Origin: Rhodanobacter sp. B04
GTDB lineage: Bacteria; Pseudomonadota; Gammaproteobacteria; Xanthomonadales; Rhodanobacteraceae
Direction of reading: 5' to 3'
DNA length: 44,776 nt
NCBI RefSeq assembly: GCF_002001125.1
Contig: NZ_MUNV01000021.1
Coordinates: forward strand, 1-44,776
Below are positions 24,526 to 36,300 of the stretch, one piece after another. Under the pieces are notes generated by a model. It saw only the letters and a program-made list of their open reading frames with translations. It had not been told where the DNA came from and ran no database searches. Position 1 is the stretch's first letter, and each line of letters opens with the position of its first letter. The position numbers were made by a program, and so were the translations under genes.

Positions 24526-25812
24526 TCACGGCCGCTCGAGAATTACCGTGACGCCCATGCCGCCGGCGGTGCAGATCGAAATCAGGCCGCGGCCGGAACC
24601 TTTCTGTTCCAGCATCTTCGCCAGCGTGGCGACGATGCGTGCGCCGGTGGCGGCAAACGGATGGCCGACCGCCAGGCTGGAGCCGTGCACGTTGAGCTTC
24701 GCCGGATCGATCGAGCCGAGCGGGGCATCGAGGCCGAGCCGGTTCTTGCAATAGTCGGCGCTTTCCCACGCACGCAGCGTGCACAGCACCTGCGCCGCGA
24801 ACGCCTCGTGGATCTCGTAGTAATCAAAATCCTGCAGGGTCAGGCCCTGGCGCGCCAGCATGCGCGGCACGGCGACCGTGGGCGCCATCAGCAGGCCTTC
24901 GCCGTGCACGAAATCCACCGCCGACACTTCGGCATCGCGCAGATACGCCTGGATCTTCAGGCCACGCTGCGCAGCCCATGCGTCGCTGGCCAGCAGCACG
25001 GCGGCGGCACCATCGGACAGGCCGGTGGAGTTGCCCGCGGTGAGCGTGCCGTGACCGGAGGTCTTGTCGAACGCGGGCTTCAGCGCGGCCAGCTTCTCCA
25101 TGCTCGAATCCGGGCGCAGGAAGCCGTCGCGCTTGAGGCCACGGAACGGCACCAGCAGCTCATCGAAGAAACCGTCCGCATATGCCGCGGCCAGCTTGTG
25201 ATGGCTGTCCACCGCCAGTTGGTCCTGCGCCTCGCGCGTGATCTGCCATTCCTTGGCCATCTGCTCGCAGTGGTCGCCCATCGACTTGCCGGTACGCGGT
25301 TCGGCCACGCCGGGGAACGACGGCTTCAGCTCGCGAAAGGCGAACCCGCGCAACGCGGCCTTCAGCTTGTCCAGCGGCGTCTTGGCGCGGTTCATCGCCA
25401 GCAGGCGCTTGCGCAACCGGGTGCCGTAGACGATCGGCACATCGGAGGTGGTATCCGAGCCACCGGCGATGCCGGCGTCGATCTGCCCGGCAGCGATCTT
25501 GTTGGCGATGATGATCGCATTGTCCAGCGAAGTGCCGCAGGCACGCGCGGTGGTGATGCCGGGCGTGGTCGGCGCCAGCCCGGAACTCAGCAGCGCCTCG
25601 CGCGCCAGATTCCAGTCCGACGAATGCTTGATCACCGCACCCATCGCCACTTCGCCCAGTTCCACGCCATGCAGGCCGAACCGCTCGACCAGCGCGCCCA
25701 GCACCTTCACCGACATGCCGAAGTTGCCGACATCGGCATACGCAGTGTTGTTGCGGCAGAACGGGATGCGTACGCCGCCGATCACCCCGACGCGCCTTTG
25801 CGTGTTTTCCAT
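24526..25812 (-). CDS. Acetyl-CoA C-acyltransferase (FadI-like thiolase)
   Basis: 428 residues. Cleaves 3-ketoacyl-CoA with CoA in beta-oxidation, or runs in the condensing direction. The nucleophile Cys92 lies in TARACGTSL, the His of EIHEAFAAQ and the GHP motif AVGHPFAATG complete the site, and the second catalytic Cys is in CTAGGMG near the C-terminus. Length and the insert around RTGKSMGDHCEQMAKEW fit the FadI/mitochondrial trifunctional-beta type rather than PhaA/AtoB (~390 residues). The start MENTQRRVGVIGGVR matches the family; upstream open frame is shadow. No FadJ/FadB gene is adjacent. Confidence 0.88.
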   Translation of the reverse strand: MENTQRRVGVIGGVRIPFCRNNTAYADVGNFGMSVKVLGALVERFGLHGVELGEVAMGAVIKHSSDWNLAREALLSSGLAPTTPGITTARACGTSLDNAIIIANKIAAGQIDAGIAGGSDTTSDVPIVYGTRLRKRLLAMNRAKTPLDKLKAALRGFAFRELKPSFPGVAEPRTGKSMGDHCEQMAKEWQITREAQDQLAVDSHHKLAAAYADGFFDELLVPFRGLKRDGFLRPDSSMEKLAALKPAFDKTSGHGTLTAGNSTGLSDGAAAVLLASDAWAAQRGLKIQAYLRDAEVSAVDFVHGEGLLMAPTVAVPRMLARQGLTLQDFDYYEIHEAFAAQVLCTLRAWESADYCKNRLGLDAPLGSIDPAKLNVHGSSLAVGHPFAATGARIVATLAKMLEQKGSGRGLISICTAGGMGVTVILERP

Positions 25813-25927
25813 GCTCAAAACAGTCCCGACCTCAAGTCGCCCAAGGCTAACCCGCCATGCCGTGCGGCGAAAGCCCAAAACACTGAATGATAGAATTGAT
25901 CCTCTTTGCCGTCCGGAATCGCCGCCC

Positions 25928-27070
25928 GTGGAAGCACAAACGCTGCTCGCCCTGCCTGTCGTGCTGGCGCTGGAACCGGTCGCCGGCGAAACCTCCACGC
26001 GCCTGACGCTGAGTCGCGACGAAGCCGCCGAACTGGCCGAGCTGATTGCCACCGACCTGCATGCGCTGGTGCCGCAGGTCGCCGCCGCACGACTGGCGCT
26101 GGCCGGGGCGCTGTTCGACCAGGTCGAGCTGTTGCGGCCCGGTTTCCCGGCATGGGTGACGCTGGACGAACTGGCCCGGCGCGTGCCGCGCGGCCAGCTG
26201 GACAACGTGGTCGCCTTCGGCAGCCACGACGGCCACATGCCGGCGCAACCGCTGGAACCCTCACCGGTGTTCGCCGACGGCCCGATGCGGCTGCTGCCGT
26301 TGAGCCTGCTGGCGCCACTGGAACTGGCCGAGGCACTGTCCGAACAGCTGGAGATCCAGCTGGTGGGTCGCGGCGAAGCCGGCGTGCGTACCGCCGACTG
26401 GCTGATGCGCACGCTCGGCATCCGGCTGGAGCACGTACGTTACCTCAGCCGCAACGACCTGCTGGCACTGACCTGCGTGCAGTACGAACACGTCAACCTG
26501 GCCTCGTTGTGGACCCTGCTGGAAGCCGCGCTGCTGACGCCGTATCGCGCCGAGTCCACGCTCAGTGCACGCGGCTTGGCCTTGCACTACGCCGACGGTA
26601 TCGTGGAAGCGCAGTCACCCTCACAGTGGCTGGCCGCACAGGGTGGCGACATTGCCCAGCGGGCGCATGCGCTTGCCGGCATCGTGTTCGAACTGCGCCA
26701 GTACGCCGCGCTGCTCGACGCCCATCAGCTGCCATTGCGGTTGCAGGCGACCGCCGGCCAGGCAACCGAGAACGCCGCCGGCCATCTGCTGGAAACCCTG
26801 GCCGCGGTCGAGCCCGGCTACGACCCGCCGACCCTGTTCGCGCACGAGGCGCCGGGCCTCGGCGTAGTCGCGGTCAGCGTGGCCCAGCGTGGTGCGGCCG
26901 GTGCAGCACGGGTGCTGGCGCACGCCTATCCTTTGCACCCGCAGGCGCTGGGACCGCTGCTGGCGTCACTGGCCGAGCGCTACCACACCGCCGCCGACCT
27001 GCATGCGCTGGGCCGGATCGTGCTGGATGAACACGGCCGGCTCGGCGCACCATCGATCGCCCTGCACTGA
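25928..27070 (+). CDS. Conserved-looking protein of unknown function
   Basis: 380 residues from a GTG at 25928 ([17 protein letters not shown]). The protein is rich in Ala and Leu, has no signal peptide or membrane segment, and reads as a mixed alpha/beta cytosolic protein. Recognisable blocks are [62 protein letters not shown] and the C-terminal [20 protein letters not shown]. None of these matches a family I know. Codon use is like that of the neighbours, so it is a native gene. It sits divergent to the thiolase with ~115 bp between and upstream of the cyclic-di-GMP protein. Confidence 0.7.
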   Translation: MEAQTLLALPVVLALEPVAGETSTRLTLSRDEAAELAELIATDLHALVPQVAAARLALAGALFDQVELLRPGFPAWVTLDELARRVPRGQLDNVVAFGSHDGHMPAQPLEPSPVFADGPMRLLPLSLLAPLELAEALSEQLEIQLVGRGEAGVRTADWLMRTLGIRLEHVRYLSRNDLLALTCVQYEHVNLASLWTLLEAALLTPYRAESTLSARGLALHYADGIVEAQSPSQWLAAQGGDIAQRAHALAGIVFELRQYAALLDAHQLPLRLQATAGQATENAAGHLLETLAAVEPGYDPPTLFAHEAPGLGVVAVSVAQRGAAGAARVLAHAYPLHPQALGPLLASLAERYHTAADLHALGRIVLDEHGRLGAPSIALH

Positions 27071-27162
27071 GTTCGTCGCAGCTGCGGCTGCGGCATTTGT
27101 GCCGTAGTGGAAACTCGGTGCATGATGGGGCAGCGCCAACAGGGGGCGCTCCAGCTGACGGA

Positions 27163-29676
27163 ATGACCATGCGGCCGCACAAGTCTGCCGAGGTATTGCC
27201 ATCGCTTCTCCACGGACCGGACTGGCCCGCGCGCATTCTGCGCGGCGCGCCTGTGCTGCTGGCCTATCTTGATGCGGACCAGCGCTTCCGCTACGTCAAC
27301 GAAACCCATCGCAGCTGGCTCGGCATCGATCCGCAGGCCATGCTGGGCCGCCGCCTGGTCGACGTGGTCGGCAAGCGCAACCACCAGCTGGCGAGTGCGG
27401 CACTGGAGAAAGCCTACGCCGGCCACATGGCCAGCTACGAAGGTGAGCTGTACAACGGCAGCGAACGGCGTTATGCGCACGGCAACTTCCAGCCGGATAT
27501 CGATACCGCCGGCCAGGTGCGCGGCGTGTTCACCGCGCTGGTCGACATCACCGAGCGGCGCACGCTGGAACTGCAGTTGCATGAAAGCGAGCAGCGCTTC
27601 TTCGGCGCGTTCCAGCACGCCGCGATCGGCATGGCGCTGGTCTACCCGGACGGTCGCTTCCTACGCGTCAACACCGCGGTATGCCAAATGCTTGGCTACC
27701 GTGAGGAAGAACTGCTGGCGCTGAACATCGCCGCGATCACCCACCCGGACGACCTGGCCGCCGACATGGCGCTGCTGGCGCAACTGCTGGCGGGCGAGCG
27801 CGAGTCGTACCAGCTGGAGAAGCGCAATTTCCACAAGGACGGCCATGTCGTGCATATCCAGCTGAGCGTGTCGCTGGTACGCGACGACCAGGGCGCGCCG
27901 CTGTACTTCGTCTCGCAGGTGCAGGACATCAGCGAGCGCAAAGCGTTCGAGGACGCGCTGCACCGCGAGCGCGAACTGGCCGAAGTGACCTTGCGTTCGA
28001 TCGGCGATGCGGTGATCACCACCGATCCGCAGCTGCGCATCACATCGCTCAATCCGATCGCCGAGGCGATGACCGGCTGGACCGACAGCGAGGCGCAGGG
28101 TCGGCCGATCGAGGAAATCTTCCAGCTGTTCGATGCCCAGCACACCCAGCCGGTGGCCAACCCGCTGCGCGTGGCGATCGAACACAACACCATCGTCGAT
28201 CTCGCCGGCAAGACCCTGCTGCGGCACCGGCATGGCTTCGATACGCCGGTGGAGGATTCTTCCGCGCCGATCCACGACCATGCCGGCAACGTGATCGGTG
28301 GCGTGCTGGTATTCCACGACGTCAGCGAGACCCGTGCGCTGGCGCTGAAGATGATCCACCTGACCCAGCACGACACGCTCACCGGCCTGCCCAACCGCAG
28401 CCAGCTGCAGGGACATATCGGCCAGGTGTTAGCCACCGCCGAGCGGCGCCAGCAACGCGCGGCGCTGCTGCATATCGACATCGACAACTTCAAGCAGGTC
28501 AACGAGCAGCACGGCCATGCCGCCGGCGACCGCGTGCTGCGTGCGCTGGTCGCCCAGATCCAGCGCTGCCTGCCCGGCGACGAACTGCTGAGCCGCTACG
28601 GTGGCGACGAGTTCGTGCTGGTCCTGCCGCACCTGGACAGCGTGGGCGAGGCGGCCAGCCGGTGCCAGGTCCTGATCAATCACTGCGAACAGGTCCGCGT
28701 GGACGACCTGCCGGAGCTGGCCCTGCGCGTCAGCATCGGCATCAGCGTCTACCCGGACGACGCCACCGAACCGGAAACCCTGTTGCAGCACGCCGAAACC
28801 GCGCTGGTCGCCGCCAAGGCGCAGGGCCAGCATGGCTACCGCTTCTTCACCCCGGCCATGAATGAGCGCGCGCAGGCGCGGCGGCAGATCGAAAGCGCCT
28901 TGCGCCAGGCGCTGCCACGCCACGAGCTGAGCCTGCATTACCAACCCAAGGTGGATGCCGCGGACGGCCGGATCGTCGGGGCCGAGGCCTTGTTGCGCTG
29001 GCACGTGAACGGGCAGGAGCTGCACAAGCCGGACCAGTTCATCCCGGTCGCCGAGGACAGCGGGCTGATCCTGCCGATCGGCGCGTGGGTGCTGCGCCAG
29101 GCCTGCAAGCAGGCACGGCTGTGGCAGCAGCAGGGGCACCACATGCCGGTCTCGGTGAACGTGTCGCCGCTGCAGTTCCAGCACGCCGATTTCTACACCT
29201 GGCTCGACGACGTGTTGGCCGAAAGCGGACTCGAAGGCCATCTGCTTGAGCTGGAACTGACCGAGCGCATGGTGATGTCCGGCGGCGAGGCCACCGCGAG
29301 CCTGCTGCGCCGGATCAAGCAGCGCGGCGTGCGGCTGTCACTCGACGATTTCGGCACCGGCTATTGCAGCCTGTCCTACCTGAAACATTTCCCGATCGAC
29401 GCGCTGAAGATCGATCGCGCATTCGTGCGCGACCTCACCACCGACCGCGACACCGCCACGATCACCCGCGCCATCATCGCGATGGCGCGCAGCCTCAACA
29501 AGGACGTGATCGCCGAAGGTGTGGAAACGCCCGAGCAGGGCGCCTTCCTGCGCCAGGCCGGCTGCTCGCAGCTGCAGGGTTTCCTGTACGGCGTGCCGAC
29601 GCCGGCAGCGGAATTCCAGCAGCTGCTGGCCGATACCGGCGGCCACGTCGCGGCATGGACTACTCCGCTGTCTTGA
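27163..29676 (+). CDS. PAS-GGDEF-EAL cyclic-di-GMP protein
   Basis: 837 residues. It begins [14 protein letters not shown]. Three PAS/PAC units are visible: ~25-150, ending [11 protein letters not shown]; ~150-275, ending [12 protein letters not shown]; and ~280-400, with [14 protein letters not shown] and ending DVSETRALA. The diguanylate cyclase domain has an intact GGDEF (480-484). The usual RxxD inhibitory site is not present before it. The EAL domain has EALLRW (608-613), the NVSPLQF asparagine, [13 protein letters not shown] and EGVET, so all residues needed for phosphodiesterase activity are there. No membrane segment, so it senses a cytosolic signal. Its 3' end overlaps the convergent GNAT gene by 17 bp. 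Confidence 0.94.
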   Translation: MTMRPHKSAEVLPSLLHGPDWPARILRGAPVLLAYLDADQRFRYVNETHRSWLGIDPQAMLGRRLVDVVGKRNHQLASAALEKAYAGHMASYEGELYNGSERRYAHGNFQPDIDTAGQVRGVFTALVDITERRTLELQLHESEQRFFGAFQHAAIGMALVYPDGRFLRVNTAVCQMLGYREEELLALNIAAITHPDDLAADMALLAQLLAGERESYQLEKRNFHKDGHVVHIQLSVSLVRDDQGAPLYFVSQVQDISERKAFEDALHRERELAEVTLRSIGDAVITTDPQLRITSLNPIAEAMTGWTDSEAQGRPIEEIFQLFDAQHTQPVANPLRVAIEHNTIVDLAGKTLLRHRHGFDTPVEDSSAPIHDHAGNVIGGVLVFHDVSETRALALKMIHLTQHDTLTGLPNRSQLQGHIGQVLATAERRQQRAALLHIDIDNFKQVNEQHGHAAGDRVLRALVAQIQRCLPGDELLSRYGGDEFVLVLPHLDSVGEAASRCQVLINHCEQVRVDDLPELALRVSIGISVYPDDATEPETLLQHAETALVAAKAQGQHGYRFFTPAMNERAQARRQIESALRQALPRHELSLHYQPKVDAADGRIVGAEALLRWHVNGQELHKPDQFIPVAEDSGLILPIGAWVLRQACKQARLWQQQGHHMPVSVNVSPLQFQHADFYTWLDDVLAESGLEGHLLELELTERMVMSGGEATASLLRRIKQRGVRLSLDDFGTGYCSLSYLKHFPIDALKIDRAFVRDLTTDRDTATITRAIIAMARSLNKDVIAEGVETPEQGAFLRQAGCSQLQGFLYGVPTPAAEFQQLLADTGGHVAAWTTPLS

Positions 29677-30136
29677 GCGGGTTGCCGCCGAGCGGGCTTT
29701 CGTACATCCAGTAGTGGCAGCGCTGCATGCCCAGGCCGGCATAGGTGGCCTGCGCCCGCTGGTTCTCGGTCTCCACATACAGCCGCAGGCCGACCGCGCC
29801 GGCCGCCGCGGCGCGCTGTGCGACATCCGCATACAACGCGCGGAACACACCGCCGCGACGTGCCTCGGACACCACATACACGCTCTGGATCCACCAGAAA
29901 TCGCCGCAGCGCCAGTCGCTCCACTCGTACGTCACCAGCAGGCTGCCGACCGCCACGCCGTCGCGTTCGGCGACCAGGTAGAAACCGCGCCGCGCCTGCT
30001 CGAAGACACCGCGGATACCGCGCTCCAGCACGGCCGGATCCAGCTGCTTGCGTTCGGTTTCCCAGGCCATCGCCGCATTCCACGCAAGCAGTTCGGGCAG
30101 GTCGGCGAGGGTGGCGGCGCGAATCAGCAAGGACAC
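29660..30136 (-). CDS. GNAT-family N-acetyltransferase
   Basis: 158 residues. The GNAT fold is visible from [20 protein letters not shown], through the strand [20 protein letters not shown], to the acetyl-CoA loop [16 protein letters not shown] (R-x-x-G-G variant) and the C-terminal [19 protein letters not shown]. The acceptor substrate is not predictable. The gene overlaps the end of the GGDEF-EAL gene tail to tail and is divergent from the large glucan synthase gene, with 173 bp between. Confidence 0.88.
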   Translation of the reverse strand: MSLLIRAATLADLPELLAWNAAMAWETERKQLDPAVLERGIRGVFEQARRGFYLVAERDGVAVGSLLVTYEWSDWRCGDFWWIQSVYVVSEARRGGVFRALYADVAQRAAAAGAVGLRLYVETENQRAQATYAGLGMQRCHYWMYESPLGGNPLKTAE

Positions 30137-30309
30137 GGAACGACTCCGGCAGGCGAGGGCAAGGACGCATCGTAGCGTGCGCGCTCTTCACATGCCGACG
30201 TGTAGGTTCGGGGAAGCTGGTGCCGACAGCTCGTCGTGACGGCCGCCGTCGGGGCCATCGTCGCGCTGGACGCGCCGCCGACCGGCCACGTGCCCCAAGG
30301 AAACCGGAT

Positions 30310-33300
30310 TTGAATATCGGCAGTCTGCTCGACCTGCTCAAATTGCGGCATCTGCGCGCCCTGCGTCGACGTCGGGCCGCCGCGCGCACGAAACCGGAGC
30401 AGGAACCGGCGCTGCGCTCGGAGTTGTTCAGTGCCGAGCAGATGGAACGCCACGGCCAGCTGCTGGCCGGCCAGCATCGCCTGAGCCTGCGCGCCAACGC
30501 GGATCTGCTGTTGGCCCGGCTGGCCGACAACGAGGCGGTGCTGACCCACACCTGCGAGCGGCTCACCGGCGCCACCCGACGCAAGCGCCGCATCACCCCG
30601 GCCGGCGAGTGGCTGCTGGACAACTTCTACCTGGTCGAGGAACAGATCCGGATCGCCCGGCGCCACCTGCCGAAGGGCTACAGCCGCGAGCTACCGCGGC
30701 TGGCCAACGGTCCTTCGGCCGGGCTGCCGCGGGTGTACGACCTCGCGCTGGAAATCATTTCGCACGGCGACGGCCGGATCGACACCGCCAGCCTCAGCCG
30801 CTTCCTCGCGGCCTACCAGAGCGTGACCCCGTTGCGGCTGGGCGAACTGTGGGCGGTCCCGATCATGTTGCGGCTGGCCCTGATCGAGAACCTGCGCCGG
30901 GTCGCGGCGCGGGTGATGGCGGACTGGCGTTATCGCGGCAAGGCCGCGCACTGGGCCGATGCGATGACCGCCACCGCCGAGCACGATCCGAACAGCGTGG
31001 TGCTGGTGGTGGCCGACATGGCGCGTTCGAACCCGCCGATGACTGGACCGTTCGTGGCCGAAATGGCGCGCCGGCTGCAGGGGCAGAGCCCGGCACTGGC
31101 ACTGCCGCTGAGCTGGATCGAGCAACGCCTGTCCGCCTCGGGCCAGAGCATCGAGCACCTGGTGCAACTGGAAGCACAGCAGCAGGCGGCCAACCAGGTA
31201 TCGATCAGCAACAGCATCGGCAGCCTGCGCCTGCTGTCGGCGATCGACTGGCGCGACTTCGTCGAGCACAACAGCGTCGTCGAACAGACGCTGCGCGAGG
31301 ACCCGGCCGGCGTCTATGCCGCGATGGATTTCGCCACCCGCGACCGCTATCGCCATGTGGTGGAAGCGATCGCCCGCAGGCACCGGCTGGGCGAGCCGCA
31401 GGTGGCCGAGGCGGCGATCGCGCTGTGCCAGGCCCAGGCACCCACGGAAACCACCCCGGCACCGATGCCGCAGCACGTCGGCTACTACCTGATCGAGCAC
31501 GGCCGGCGCATGCTGGAACAACGCCTCGGCATCCGCCCGACGCTGGCCGAAACGCTGCGTCGTGGCTTCGACAAGGCGCCACTGCCGATCTACCTGGGCC
31601 TGCTGGCGCTGCTCACGTTCGCGTTCGCGCGACCGCTGGTGCTGGCCGCCGCGCACGACCGGCTGCCGCTGTGGGGGCTGATCGCGATCGCGCTGCCGTC
31701 GCTGATCCTGGCCAGCCAGCTGGCGCTCAGCCTGCTCAACTGGCTGGCCACGCTGGCGATCTCGCCGCAGCAGCTGCCGCGGATGGATTATTCGGCCGGC
31801 ATCCCGGCCAGCGCGCGCACCCTGGTGGCGATTCCCAGCTTGCTCACCAGCACGCAGGACGTCGAGGATCTGGTCGAGGCGCTGGAGGTGCGCTTCCTCG
31901 GCAACCAGGACGAGCACCTGCACTTCGCCCTGCTCACCGATTTCGCCGATGCCGCCAGCGAGACGCTGCCGGAAGATGCCGCCCTGCTGCGGCTGGCCCG
32001 ACGACGCATCGAGGCGCTGAACGATCGCTACGCCAGCCACGTGGCCGACCGCTTCTTCCTGTTCCATCGACCGCGCCGCTGGAACCCGGCCGAGCGGGCC
32101 TGGATGGGCCACGAGCGCAAGCGCGGCAAGCTGGCCGATCTCAACGCACTGCTGCGTGGCAAGCAAGCCGATTCAGATACGCCACTGCGCGGCACCGCGC
32201 ACGAGCGCTTCATGCTGATCGTCGGCGACATCGCGGCGCTGCCGCCGGTGCAGTACGTGATCACGCTGGATACCGACACCGAGCTGCCGCGCGATTCCGC
32301 GCATGAATTCGTCGGCACCATCGATCATCCGCTCAATCGCGCGGTATACGACGCCGAGCAGCGGCGCGTCGTCAGCGGCTATGCGATCCTGCAGCCACGC
32401 GTGGGGATCAGCCTGCCCAGCACCGCGCGTTCGCGCTACGCGCAACTGTACGGCAGCGACGCCGGCATCGATCCGTATACGCGAATGGTCTCGGACGTGT
32501 ATCAGGACGTGTTCCATGAGGGCTCGTTCATCGGCAAGGGCATCTACGCGATCGACCCGTTCGAACGCACCCTGGACGGCCGCTTCCCGGAAAACCGCAT
32601 CCTCAGCCACGACCTGGTCGAGGGCTGCCATGCGCGTGCGGGCCTGCTCAGCGACGTGCAGCTGTACGAGGAATACCCGGCCCTCTACAACGCCGATGTG
32701 AAACGCCGGCACCGCTGGATCCGCGGCGACTGGCAACTGCTGCCGTGGCTGCTGCCGTGGGCGCCGACCGCGCACGACGGCTGGCGCCGCAACGCACTGA
32801 CCGCGTTGTCGCGCTGGAAGATCCTCGACAACCTGCGCCGCAGCCTGGTGCCGACCTCCCTGCTGGTGCTGCTGATCGCCGGCTGGCTGCTGCTGTCGCC
32901 GGTGTTCTCGTGGATGCTCGCGGTGCTGGCGATGGTGCTGGTGCCGCCGCTGCTGGCGGCCCTGCTGGATCTGGCGCAGAAGCCGCAGGACGTGCAGCTG
33001 GACCAGCACCTGCGCGCCGCGTGGCGCGCCGGCGGCCAGCACCTGGCGCGCATGGCGCTGGCGCTGGCGTGGCTGCCGCACGAAGTGCAATACAGCCTCG
33101 ATGCGATCGGGCGCACGTTGTGGCGGATGACGATCAGCCATCGCCGGCTGCTGCAATGGCAGACCTCCAGCGAGGTCGCGCGGCGCAGCAGCAATGCAGC
33201 GGCGGCATTGTGGCGACTGATGTGGATCGGCCCGGTGCTGGCGCTGGGGCTGAGCGTGGCGCTGGCGCTGCAGCGGCCACTGGTGCTGGTCCTCGCCGCG

Positions 33301-36300
33301 CCGCTGCTGGCGCTGTGGCTGCTCTCGCCGTCGATCGCGTGGTGGATCAGCCAGCCGCGCCGGCTTTCCGCGTTCGCGCCGAGCGCCGTGCAGTTGCGTT
33401 TCCTGCGCACGCTGGCACGCCGCACCTGGGCATTCTTTGACAACCAGGTCGGCCCCGCCGATCATTGGCTGCCGCCGGACAACCTGCAGGAACAGCCAGG
33501 GCCGGCGATCGCGCATCGCACCTCGCCGACGAACATCGGCATGGCACTGCTGGCGAACCTGGCCGGCTACGATTTCGGCTTCCTCAGTGCCGGCCGCCTG
33601 CTCCAGCGCAGCGAGCACACGCTGGCGACCATGCTGCGGCTGGCGCGCCACCGCGGCCACTTCTACAACTGGTACGACACACTGAGCCTGCAACCGCTGG
33701 CGCCGCTGTACATCTCGGCGGTGGACAGCGGCAACCTCGCCGGCCATCTGCTGACGCTGCGGCCGGGCCTGCTGGCGCTGCCCGACGAGCCGGTGTTCCA
33801 GCCGCGCGTGCTGCAGGGCCTGCTCGACACACTGCATGCGCTGCACGACGCACTCGAGTCGTCCCAGGCCAGCGCCCTGCAGCTTCTGCAGCAGGAGCTG
33901 CTCGACGCCCTGGCCGCGCCACCGGCCACCACCAGTGCCGCGCTGGCGTTGCTGCAGCGCCAGCTGGACCTCGCCCACGCACTGGCCCGGCAGCTCAGCG
34001 TCGCAGCCGGCAGCGATGCCGAGTTCTGGCTCGCCGCGTTGCTGGAACAAGCCAGCGAGCTGTGCGACGAGGCCAGCGCGTTCAACCTCGATCCGCCGGC
34101 CGACGACGACAGCGTCTTTCGCGGCATTCCCACGCTGCGCCAGCTCGCGCAAATCGAACCGTTGTGCTGGTCCGCCGACGCCGGCGCCGATGCCTTGCGC
34201 GAACATGCACGCGAACGCATCGTGCTGATCGAACGTCTCGCGCAACAGGCCGGCGAACTGGCGCAGATGGATTACCGCTTCCTGTACGACAGCACGCGCG
34301 ACCTGCTGGCGATCGGCTACAACGTCGACGAGCGCCGGCTCGACGCGAGCTACTACGACCTGCTCGCGTCCGAGGCGCGGCTGGCCAGTTTCGTGGCGAT
34401 CGCGCAGGGCCAGCTGCCGCAGGACAACTGGTTCTCGCTGGGCCGGCTGCTGACCACCAGCGGCGGCGAACCGGTGCTGCTGTCGTGGACCGGCTCGATG
34501 TTCGAATACCTGATGCCGATGCTGGTGATGCCGAGCTACGAAGGCACCTTGCTCGACCAGACCTGCCGTGCCGCGGTGGCACGGCAGATCGAATACGGCA
34601 ACCAGCTGGGCGTGCCGTGGGGCGTGTCCGAATCCGGCTACAACACGCTCGACGCGCACTTCACCTACCAGTACCGCGCATTCGGCGTGCCGGGGCTGGG
34701 CCTCAAGCGCGGGCTGGGCGACGATGTGGTGATCGCGCCATACGCCACCGCACTGGCAATGATGGTGGCGCCTGCCGCGGCCACCAGGAATCTGCAGCGG
34801 CTGGCCGAATCCGGTGCACAGGGCCGCTTCGGCCTGTACGAGGCGATCGATTACACCCCGGCACGACTGCCATTGGGACAGAGCTCGGCGCTGGTGCGCT
34901 CGTTCATGGCGCATCACCAGGGCATGAGCCTGCTGGCGCTGGATTACGCGCTGCTGGATCGGCCGATGCAGCGCCGCTTCGAATCCGAGCCGCCGTTCCA
35001 GGCGACCAGCCTGCTGCTGCAGGAGCGCATTCCCAAGACCGCCGCGGAATACCTGCACGCTTCCGGCTTCCCCGAACTGGACGACCCCTCGCACGCGACC
35101 GAGGCGCGCCTGCGCGTGTTCGCCGATCCGGACCGGCCACGCCCGGCGGTGCAGCTGCTGTCGAACGGCCATTACCACGTGATGCTCAGCAGCGCCGGTG
35201 GCGGCTACAGCCGTTGCGGCGAACTGGCGGTGACGCGCTGGCGCGAGGACATCACGCGCGACCACTGGGGCATGTTCTGCTACCTGCGCGATGTCGCCAG
35301 CGGCGAGTACTGGTCCACCACGTATCAGCCGACGCTGAAGAAGACCGAGCTGTTCGAGGCGATCTTCTCCGACGCACGCGCCGAATTCCGCGTGCGCGAA
35401 CGCGACTTCGACGCGCACACCGAGATCGTGGTGTCGCCCGAGGACGACATCGAACTGCGCCGCACCCGCATCACCAACCGCAGCCGCACGCGGCGCACGA
35501 TCGAGCTGACCAGCTACGCCGAAGTGGTGCTGGCGCCGCCGGTGGCCGACGCGCTGCATCCGGCCTTCAGCAAGCTGTTCGTGCAGACCGAACTGGTGCG
35601 CGAGCTGCAGGCGATCTTGTGCACCCGCCGGCCGCGCGCGCACGACGAAGCGGTGCCGTGGATGTGCCACCTGCTGGCGGTGCACGACGCCGACATCGAC
35701 GAGATATCGTACGAAACCGATCGCGCGCGCTTCCTCGGCCGTGGCCGCAGCGCGGCGCAACCACAGATGCTGGATCGCGAGCAGGCGCGGCTGTCCAACA
35801 GCGCCGGCTCGGTACTCGATCCGGTGGTGGCGATCCGCTGCCGCATCACGCTGGAGCCGGAACAGTCGGCCACGGTGGATCTGGTCACCGGCATGGCCCA
35901 CAGCCGCGACGCCTGCCTGCAGCTGATCGGCAAATACCGCGACCGCCATCTCGCCGACCGCGTGTTCGACCTGGCCTGGACGCACAGCCAGGTGCTGCTG
36001 CGCCAGCTCAACGCCAGCCTCGCCGATGCGCAGCTGTACGAGCACATGGCCACCTCGATCATCTACCCGAACGCGAACCTGCGCGCCGAAGCCGCCGTGC
36101 TGCGCGGCAACCGCCGCGGCCAGTCCGGCCTGTGGGGGCAGGCGATCTCCGGCGACCTGCCGATCGTGCTGCTGCAGATCAGCGACCCGGCGCGGATCGA
36201 GCTGGTGCGCCAGCTGGTGCAGGCGCATGCGTACTGGCGACTGAAAGGGCTGGCGGTCGATCTGGTGATCTGGAACGAGGATCGCGCCGGCTACCGGCAG

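Noticed and set aside
29818..30309. N-terminal extension of the glucan synthase (in-frame open sequence from 29818)
   Set aside because: It is antisense to the GNAT gene, arginine-rich and without domain, and the TTG at 30310 has its own AAGGA site and gives the family length.
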